Positions 58,436 to 64,000 of a DNA stretch of 64,000 nucleotides are shown piece after piece (position 1 is the first letter of the stretch; each line of letters starts with the position of its first letter). Origin of the DNA: Spongisporangium articulatum (lineage in GTDB: Bacteria; Actinomycetota; Actinomycetes; Actinomycetales; Kineosporiaceae); NCBI RefSeq assembly GCF_044465595.1, contig NZ_JBITLV010000007.1, forward strand, positions 310,001 to 374,000, read 5' to 3'. The position numbers and the translations under genes were made by a program. The notes under the pieces are model-generated. The model worked only from the letters and a program-made list of their open reading frames with translations. It was not told the origin of the DNA and did no database searches.

Positions 58436-59344
58436 ATGCGCATCGTCATCACCGGGTCGCACGGCCTGATCGGTTCAGCACTCGTCACGGCGCTGCGGGC
58501 GAGCGGCCACGACGTGGTCAAGCTGGTCCGCAGCCGGCCGCAGGCCCCGGACGAGGTGCAGTGGGACCCGACGGGTTTCGTCGGTGGACCGCTCGGGTCG
58601 ATCGACACGGACGCGCTCGGCGTCGTCGACGCCGCCGTGAACCTGGCCGGCGCCGGGGTCGGTGACAAGCGCTGGAACGACGGCTACAAGCGCGAGATCC
58701 ACGACTCGCGCACCGTCGGCACCGCCACGCTCGTCGCCGCGCTGACGGCGATGGACCCGCTGCCGAAGGTGCTCGTCTCGGGGTCGGCGCAGGGCGTGTA
58801 CGGCGACCGCGGTGACGAGGTCCTGACCGAGGACTCCGCGCCCGGCGAGAGCTTCCTGGCGGACGTCGTCCTCGACTGGGAGGCCGCGGCGCGGCCCGCC
58901 GCGGAGGCCGGCATCCGGGTGGTGCACCCGCGCACGTCCCTGGTGATGGCCCCTCATGGCGGCGCGTTCCAGCCGTTGGCCCGGCTGATCAAGCTCGGGC
59001 TGGGCGGGCCGCTGGGCAACGGCAAGCAGTGGTGGAGCTGGATCACGCTGCCCGACACCGTCGCCGCCCTGCAGCACATGCTCGACTCCGACCTGTCCGG
59101 CCCGGTCAACCTCGCCTCGCCCGAACCGGCCCGCAACCGCGAGCTGATCGGCGCCCTCGCCGCCGCCCTGCACCGCCCGGCGCTGCTGCCCGCCCCGTCG
59201 TTCGCGCTGCGGGCCGCGGTCGGCGAGTTCGCGGGCGAGATCCTGGCCAGCGCGCGCCTGTCCCCGCAGAAGCTGACCGACAGCGGCTTCGGTTTCGCGC
59301 ACCCCACCGTCGAGTCCGCCGCCCGGTGGTTCGCCGACTCCTGA
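58436..59344 (+). CDS. TIGR01777-family NAD-dependent epimerase-like protein
   Basis: A 302-residue extended short-chain dehydrogenase-like protein (counterpart of Rv2216). The nucleotide-binding motif ITGSHGLIGSALVTAL is at residues 4-19, then VKLVRSRPQAPDEVQWDP, and NLAGAGVGDKRW, the family hallmark. VSGSAQGVYGDRGDEVLTE follows the usual Ser/Tyr region, and a DUF1731-like end closes the chain. Function unknown. It starts six bases after sucB and probably shares its transcript. It abuts the kinase gene on the other strand. Confidence 0.88.
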   Translation: MRIVITGSHGLIGSALVTALRASGHDVVKLVRSRPQAPDEVQWDPTGFVGGPLGSIDTDALGVVDAAVNLAGAGVGDKRWNDGYKREIHDSRTVGTATLVAALTAMDPLPKVLVSGSAQGVYGDRGDEVLTEDSAPGESFLADVVLDWEAAARPAAEAGIRVVHPRTSLVMAPHGGAFQPLARLIKLGLGGPLGNGKQWWSWITLPDTVAALQHMLDSDLSGPVNLASPEPARNRELIGALAAALHRPALLPAPSFALRAAVGEFAGEILASARLSPQKLTDSGFGFAHPTVESAARWFADS

Positions 59345-60787
59345 TCAGGCGACGGAGCGAACCCGCCAGCCGTCGGGTGACTTCACCAGCGTGATCCGGA
59401 CGTCCCGCGCGGGCTCGGCGGGCAGGTCGACGGAGGCCCCGTCGGACACCCGGACCTGACGGTAGGCGGACGTGCTCGAGCGGACGGCGACCGTGACCGC
59501 CGACGTGCCCGCACCGGAGACGACCCGCAGGTCCCGGACCTTCACCTCGGCCCCCTCGATCCGCCGGCCGGCCTCGAGGAGCCTCTGCACCAACGCGGCG
59601 TCGGACGTGGCCGCGGGCGACCCCTGCTCGTCGGCGCGGGCCAACGGACCGGTCGTGCCGGTCCGGAACGCCTCGGCGCGCGCGGCCCCGATCTGGTTCA
59701 GCGCGGCGAGCAGTTCCGCCTCCACGGGTATAGACGGCGTGGGCAGGGCCACCGTCGGCGGCACCTGCTCCCCGGGGGGCGGGAAGACCACGGGACGGGC
59801 CAGGACCGCGGCGACGGCCAGCAGCCCGACCGCGAGCAGCGCCGCGACCGCGAGCAACCCGACCGGCAGCCGCCACCGCGACCGGACCTCCGGTACCGCG
59901 AGAGGTTCGGGGCCGACCAGCTCGTGCAGGGGCGGGCGCGTGACCCGTTGCGACAGAGGCACCTCCACCGGGGGTGGCGCCTGCCCGGACAGTTCGAGCC
60001 GCACCGGTTCGGGGGCCGCCGCGTCCCAGGCGAGGGAGGCCACCTCCGCCGGACCCGGACGCAGCGACGGGTCGAGGCTCAGGCAGCGGCGCAGCAGCGC
60101 CAGCAACGGGGTGTCGTACGGGTCGGGCTCGTCGACGCCGGGCGGCGGTGCGACGCCCATCAGCGCGTACCAGGCGACGGCGGCCAGCCCCCACACGTCG
60201 GCCGCCCGCGGGTCGACGGCCGGGTCGGACAGCAGCGCCGGGTCGGCGAAACCCGGCGTCCGCCAGCCTTCCTCACTGGAGACCCCGAGCACCTGCGCGG
60301 TGCCGAGGTCGGCCAGCATCGGCCGGCCGTCGGCGGCGAACAGCACGTTGCCGGGCGTCAGGTCTCCGTGCACCAGCCCGCGCCGGTGCACGTGCTCCAG
60401 CGTCGCCCCCAGCGGCACGAGCAGCGTCGAGGCCTCCCCCTCGGACAGCACGTCGCGACGGGCCACGAGGTCGGCCAGCGAACCGCCGGCGGCCAACTCC
60501 AGCACCAGCGCACAGCCGCCGCCGGGCAGTGGCACGTACTGCCGCAGCGCCACCACGTGCGGGTGCGAGATACGTTGCAGCAGGGCGACTTCCGCCTCCA
60601 GGGAGGCGGAAACCCCGCGGCCGACCTTCACCGCGACCGGCTCCCCCGACACCAGATCCTCGGCGGCCCACACCACGCCGTGCCCACCCCGGCCCAGCAG
60701 CCGCCCCAGCGTGAAACCCGGCACCTCGGGCGGCGGCCCGGCACTGTCCCCGCCACTGTCCCCGCCCGGAAACGTCACGATCGTCAT
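59345..60787 (-). CDS. Transmembrane serine/threonine protein kinase
   Basis: A 480-residue Hanks-type kinase. The glycine loop GRGGHGVVWAAED, VAVK (ATP-anchoring Lys), HGDLTPGN (catalytic Asp, with HGD in place of HRD) and LADLGTAQ (DLG in place of DFG) are present. The activation segment with TPGFADP and the ADVWGLAAV helix follow, then a Pro-rich juxtamembrane part and a single membrane helix at about residues 305-330. An extracellular domain of about 135 residues contains no PASTA repeat. ATG 60787 is chosen from several possible starts without a clear ribosome binding site. The stop abuts the upstream gene. Confidence 0.87.
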   Translation of the reverse strand: MTIVTFPGGDSGGDSAGPPPEVPGFTLGRLLGRGGHGVVWAAEDLVSGEPVAVKVGRGVSASLEAEVALLQRISHPHVVALRQYVPLPGGGCALVLELAAGGSLADLVARRDVLSEGEASTLLVPLGATLEHVHRRGLVHGDLTPGNVLFAADGRPMLADLGTAQVLGVSSEEGWRTPGFADPALLSDPAVDPRAADVWGLAAVAWYALMGVAPPPGVDEPDPYDTPLLALLRRCLSLDPSLRPGPAEVASLAWDAAAPEPVRLELSGQAPPPVEVPLSQRVTRPPLHELVGPEPLAVPEVRSRWRLPVGLLAVAALLAVGLLAVAAVLARPVVFPPPGEQVPPTVALPTPSIPVEAELLAALNQIGAARAEAFRTGTTGPLARADEQGSPAATSDAALVQRLLEAGRRIEGAEVKVRDLRVVSGAGTSAVTVAVRSSTSAYRQVRVSDGASVDLPAEPARDVRITLVKSPDGWRVRSVA

Positions 60788-60944
60788 GCCCGACAAGCCT
60801 GCCGCATCCGCAGCCGTCATCCGAAAGTTATCCACAGGCCGTGATCTGGACGAGCGAACCCACCGGATCACCTGTCAGGCTGGAGGCCGCAACATCATCG
60901 ATTGAGCAGTGCTGGAGGTCGAGCAGCACCGGAGGGAGGCCGTG

Positions 60945-62252
60945 ATGTCTCAACCGACTGCTGGTCAACCACCCGCGACCTGCGACGTGCTGATCGTCGG
61001 CGCCGGGCTCGCCGGCCTGGCCTGCGCCCGGGTACTGGCCGCGCAGGGCGTCGAGACCGTCGTGGTGGACGCCGCGGACGGGGTCGGCGGGCGCGTGCGG
61101 AGCGAGAAGGTCTACGGGTTCACGGTCGATCGCGGCTTCCAGCTGCTCAATCCGGCCTACCCCGAGGTGCGGCGCGTCATCGATGTCGAACACTTACGGC
61201 TGCAACGGTTCCCGGCCGCTCTCGTGGTGGCCACCGACGGGCACAAACTCACCCTGGCCGACCCCCGCCACGCGCCCCGCGAGCTGCCCGGTACGGCCCG
61301 GGCACTGCTCGGCGGCCGGCTCGGCTCCCCCCGGGAGTTCGCGGCCTTCGCCGCCTGGGCCCTGGGTTCCGCGCGCCGCGCCCCGCGCGAACTCACCGGT
61401 GGCCCGGACGGCACCTGGGGCGCCGAGCTCGACGCTCGCGGCATCACGGGCAGCCTCCGGCGCCGGGTGGTCGAGCCGTTCCTGGCGGGGGTGCTCGGCG
61501 AACGGGACGGGTCGACGTCCCACCGGTACCTGCGCCTCCTGGTCCGCTCGTTCGTCCGGGCCGCCCCGGGCCTGCCCTGGCGCGGCATGCAGGCGCTGCC
61601 GGACCAGCTCGCGGCGGCGCTGCCCGCCGACGTGCCCGTGCACCTCGGCGTCCGGGCGCTCGCCGTCCGGCCGGGTCAGGTCGTGACCGACCACGGCGAG
61701 GTGCACGCCCGGGTCGTCGTGGTGGCCACCGACCCGGCGGCGGCGAGCGAGCTGGTCGGGCTGCCCGCCGTCGCGACCCATGCCCTCACCACGTTCTGGC
61801 ACGTGAGCGGCGAGCTGCCCACCCGCTCCGCCGCCCTGCACGTGGACGGCGACGCGACCGGGCCGGTGGTGAACAGCGTCGTCATCTCCAACACGGCCCG
61901 CGGCTACTCCCCCGACGAGCGGTCGCTGATCGCCACCACGGTGCTGGGCGCGACGGCGGACGCCGAGACCGAACGGGCCGTCCTGAGCCAGCTCTCGCGG
62001 ATGTACCGGGCCTCGACGACGTGGTGGGACCTGGCCCGCGTGCACGCGCTGCCCGCCGCACTGACGGCGATGCCCCCGCCCCGCGAGGTCCGCCAGCCGG
62101 TCGACCTGGCGCCCGGGCTGGTGGTGGCCGGCGACCACCGCGACACGGCCTCCCTGCAGGGGGCGCTGGTGTCCGGGCGGCGGGCCGCGGGCGCCGTCCT
62201 CGAACAGCTGCGCACGGGCGGGCTGGGCCTTGAAACCCGAGGCGTAGCCTGA
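60945..62252 (+). CDS. FAD-dependent amine-oxidase-like oxidoreductase
   Basis: A 435-residue flavoprotein. The N-terminal dinucleotide-binding motif is VLIVGAGLAGLACARVLA, followed by DAADGVGGRVRS, typical of the protoporphyrinogen-oxidase/phytoene-desaturase/monoamine-oxidase group. Near the C-terminus GLVVAGDHRDTASLQGALVSGRRAAGAVL closes the FAD site (given in part: VAGDHRDTASLQGALVSGRR). Substrate unknown. GGAGGGAGG precedes ATG 60945 by five bases. lipB starts five bases after it, so co-transcription is likely. Confidence 0.85.
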   Translation: MSQPTAGQPPATCDVLIVGAGLAGLACARVLAAQGVETVVVDAADGVGGRVRSEKVYGFTVDRGFQLLNPAYPEVRRVIDVEHLRLQRFPAALVVATDGHKLTLADPRHAPRELPGTARALLGGRLGSPREFAAFAAWALGSARRAPRELTGGPDGTWGAELDARGITGSLRRRVVEPFLAGVLGERDGSTSHRYLRLLVRSFVRAAPGLPWRGMQALPDQLAAALPADVPVHLGVRALAVRPGQVVTDHGEVHARVVVVATDPAAASELVGLPAVATHALTTFWHVSGELPTRSAALHVDGDATGPVVNSVVISNTARGYSPDERSLIATTVLGATADAETERAVLSQLSRMYRASTTWWDLARVHALPAALTAMPPPREVRQPVDLAPGLVVAGDHRDTASLQGALVSGRRAAGAVLEQLRTGGLGLETRGVA

Positions 62253-62257
62253 GCTAC

Positions 62258-62947
62258 ATGGTCGAGTTGGAACGGGTCGGGTTCGGCGAGCAGGCCGTCC
62301 CGTACCGCGAGGCGTGGGAGCTGCAGCGCCGGGTCCACGCCCGGGTCGCGGCGGGCGAACAGCCCGACACCGTGCTGCTGCTGGAGCACCCGCCCGTCTA
62401 CACCGCGGGCAAGCGCACCGAACCGCACGAGCGCCCGGTCGGTGACACCGAGGTGGTGGACGTCGACCGCGGCGGGAAGATCACCTGGCACGGGCCGGGG
62501 CAGCTGGTCGGGTACCCGATCGTGAAGCTCGCACAGCCGGTCGACGTGGTCGCCTACGTCCGCACGCTGGAGCACCTGCTGATGGCCGTGTGCCGTCGGC
62601 TCGGTCTGGAGACCGTGCAGGTCGAGGGCCGCAGCGGGGTCTGGCTGCCGGCCGACGCCGACCCGTTCCTCGGCAAGCCGGAACGCAAGATCGCAGCGAT
62701 CGGTATCCGGGTCGCGCAGGGCGTGACGATGCACGGCTTCTCGCTCAACTGCGACCCCGACCTGGCCGCGTTCGGCACCTTCATCCCGTGCGGCATCACC
62801 GACGCCGGGGTCACGTCGCTGAGCGCCGAGCTCGGCCGCGACGTGACGGTCGCGGAGGTGCTCCCCCTGGTCGAGGAGGAACTGCGCGCCGCCGACCTGT
62901 CCGGCCAGGCGCGACTGTCCTCGTCAAGGCCCGCCCTCAGCGGCTGA
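62258..62947 (+). CDS. lipB: Octanoyl-[acyl-carrier-protein]-protein octanoyltransferase
   Basis: A 229-residue LipB, which transfers octanoate from ACP to lipoyl domains. The catalytic Cys is in FIPCGITDAGVTSL and the Lys in ERKIAAIGIRVAQGVTMHGF. DRGGKITWHGPGQLVGYPI is the conserved substrate loop. It supplies the SucB lipoyl domains and the glycine cleavage H protein. ATG 62258 has no strong ribosome binding site, so it may be coupled to the oxidoreductase gene. Counterpart of Rv2217. Confidence 0.94.
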   Translation: MVELERVGFGEQAVPYREAWELQRRVHARVAAGEQPDTVLLLEHPPVYTAGKRTEPHERPVGDTEVVDVDRGGKITWHGPGQLVGYPIVKLAQPVDVVAYVRTLEHLLMAVCRRLGLETVQVEGRSGVWLPADADPFLGKPERKIAAIGIRVAQGVTMHGFSLNCDPDLAAFGTFIPCGITDAGVTSLSAELGRDVTVAEVLPLVEEELRAADLSGQARLSSSRPALSG

Positions 62948-62985
62948 TCGGGCCCTTTCGAGGACACTCGCGAGCGAGACCCACG

Positions 62986-63909
62986 TCAGGCGAGCTGGGG
63001 CATGATCTCGGCGGCCGCGTACTCGATGTGCTCGAGGTCGTCGAGGTCGAGCACCTGGAAGTAGGCCCGGGTCACGCCGTGCTCCGCGTAGCGGCCCAGC
63101 TTGTCGACGATCTCGGCGGGTGAGCCGCCCAGCTGGATCTCGCGCAGCTCGGCCACGTCCCGCCCGACCTTGGCGGCTCGCGCCGCGATCTGGGCCTCGT
63201 CCTTGCCCGTGTTCAGGGTCAGCGCGACCGAGAGCGTGAGGGACGACGGGTCGCGGCCGATCTGCTCGCACGCCTCCCGGGCGCGGCGATGCGCGGCGAC
63301 CGTGTCGTCGAACGGCTTGAACGGCACGTTGAACTCGGTCGCGTACTTCGCCGTCAGCTCCGGCGTCCGCTTCTTCCCGATGCCGCCGATGATCACCGGG
63401 ACGCGCTCCTGCACCGGTTTGGGCAGCCCGGGCGAGTCGACCACCTGGTAGTGGCGGCCCGAGAACGAGTACCCGCCCGGCGTCGTCCAGAGGTTGGTGA
63501 TGATCTCGAGCTGTTCCTCCAGGCGGTCGAAGCGCTCGCCGACGCCCGGGAACGGCAGGCCGTAGGCGGTGTGCTCGGTCTCGAACCAGCCGGCGCCGAA
63601 CCCGAAGTCGACCCGCCCGCCGGACATGTCGTCGACCTGGGCCACCTGGATCGCCAGGACGCCGGGGTGCCGGAAGGTCGCCGAGGTCACCAGGGTGCCC
63701 AGGCGGATCCGGGAGGTCTCCAGCGCGATCCCGGCCAGCGTCGTCCAGGACTCGGTCGGCCCGGGCAGCGGTGAGCCGCCGCCCATCCGCAGGAAGTGGT
63801 CCGAGCGGAAGAAGGCGCCGTAGCCGGCCGCCTCGGCGGCCTGGGCGAAGCGGGACTGCTGGGCGTAGGAGTTGCCCTGCTGGGGCTCGACGAACACGCG
63901 GAGATCCAT
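62986..63909 (-). CDS. LLM-class F420-dependent oxidoreductase
   Basis: A 307-residue bacterial luciferase-like (LLM) protein with (beta/alpha)8 fold: MDLRVFVEPQQGNSYAQQSRF at the start (shown as MDLRVFVEPQQGNSY), FRSDHFLRMGGGSPLPGPTESW, RIRLGTLVTSATFRHPGVLA, GRVDFGFGAGWFETEH and VPVIIGGIGKKRTPEL. In actinobacteria this pattern goes with coenzyme F420. Substrate unknown. It is convergent with lipB and divergent from the probable lipA. Confidence 0.88.
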   Translation of the reverse strand: MDLRVFVEPQQGNSYAQQSRFAQAAEAAGYGAFFRSDHFLRMGGGSPLPGPTESWTTLAGIALETSRIRLGTLVTSATFRHPGVLAIQVAQVDDMSGGRVDFGFGAGWFETEHTAYGLPFPGVGERFDRLEEQLEIITNLWTTPGGYSFSGRHYQVVDSPGLPKPVQERVPVIIGGIGKKRTPELTAKYATEFNVPFKPFDDTVAAHRRAREACEQIGRDPSSLTLSVALTLNTGKDEAQIAARAAKVGRDVAELREIQLGGSPAEIVDKLGRYAEHGVTRAYFQVLDLDDLEHIEYAAAEIMPQLA

Positions 63910-63992
63910 GGGTCGAACCTAACCCGGGTCCGGGAAGAGCCGCCGCCCGGCACGACTTACAGTTAGGTGCGGGTCGAGGAACAGGAGTTCAC

Positions 63993-64000
63993 GTGACGAT
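63993..64000 (+). CDS. lipA: Probable lipoyl synthase, first codons only
   Basis: GTG at 63993 follows AGGAG (63983-63987) at a normal distance, and the frame is open to the window edge. The identity rests on gene order alone: in related genomes lipA follows lipB. Only two complete codons are visible, so no protein evidence exists. Confidence 0.4.

Noticed and set aside
1..64000. tRNA, rRNA or other structured RNA genes
   Set aside because: I saw no cloverleaf-like sequence with the TTCGA arm or rRNA-like stretch; a covariance-model scan would be needed to be sure.

Overview
The window is very GC-rich and carries an aerobic, PimB'-, QcrCAB- and CtaF-containing gene set. This points to a high-GC actinobacterium, most likely of the Pseudonocardiales/Mycobacteriales type (inferred from gene content and order, not from a 16S marker). 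From the fadD15-like end through pimB', ripC, a DEDD exonuclease, trpD, ctaE-qcrCAB, ctaF/ctaC, adoK, an ErpA-type gene, a glycerate kinase, a DUF3043 gene, cobT/cobS, gcvT, pepA, sucB, a TIGR01777 gene and lipB to the lipA start, the order follows the Mycobacterium tuberculosis block Rv2187-Rv2218 as I remember it. That core is interrupted by accessory insertions.

Layout. 1-2717: end of a fatty-acyl-CoA ligase and an ABC exporter-like pair. 2990-13795: a Tad/Flp pilus operon (TadE, TadG, CpaB, CpaE/TadZ, CpaF/TadA, a vWA-TadB fusion, TadC, and a GAF protein with an acidic linker). 13798-15523: a lower-GC DUF4041/T5orf172 gene lying exactly between the two arms of a hairpin repeat. 15535-20067: a DnaB-like ATPase, a NarL-type two-component pair and two Flp pilins. 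20102-28658: envelope genes (polytopic glycosyltransferase-like protein, PimB', a secreted metallopeptidase, RipC), an exonuclease/GIY-YIG protein and trpD. 28655-39897: an orphan receiver protein, then the respiratory chain (ctaE-qcrC-qcrA-qcrB and, on the other strand, ctaC-ctaD-ctaF) with a ceramidase-like gene and an L,D-transpeptidase between them. 40026-46207: a cysteine-desulfurase-like protein lacking its PLP lysine, TusA, Aat, adenosine kinase, ErpA, glycerate kinase and NadA. 46271-52699: thioesterase, M20 dipeptidase, DUF3043 protein, aldo/keto reductase and a cobU-cobT-cobS operon. 52781-64000: GcvT, PepA, a tiny DKWP-repeat peptide, SucB, TIGR01777 protein, Ser/Thr kinase, FAD oxidoreductase, LipB, an LLM oxidoreductase and the start of probable lipA.

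Functionally the window joins respiration (the bc1-aa3 supercomplex), lipoate-dependent metabolism (LipB, LipA, SucB, GcvT), cobamide assembly, Fe-S handling, envelope building and a surface pilus. Two features stand out. One is a 58-codon gene at 55664-55840 encoding seven DKWP tetrapeptides, which I cannot assign to any known family. The other is a family of long, near-perfect intergenic hairpins, most capped by TGATCA, which end many genes and in one place flank a foreign-looking gene. No tRNA, rRNA, CRISPR array, insertion sequence or replication origin was seen. No gene-free stretch exceeds about 300 bases; the largest (2718-2989, 19056-19337, 19566-19839, 56238-56536) hold only hairpins or weak promoter candidates.
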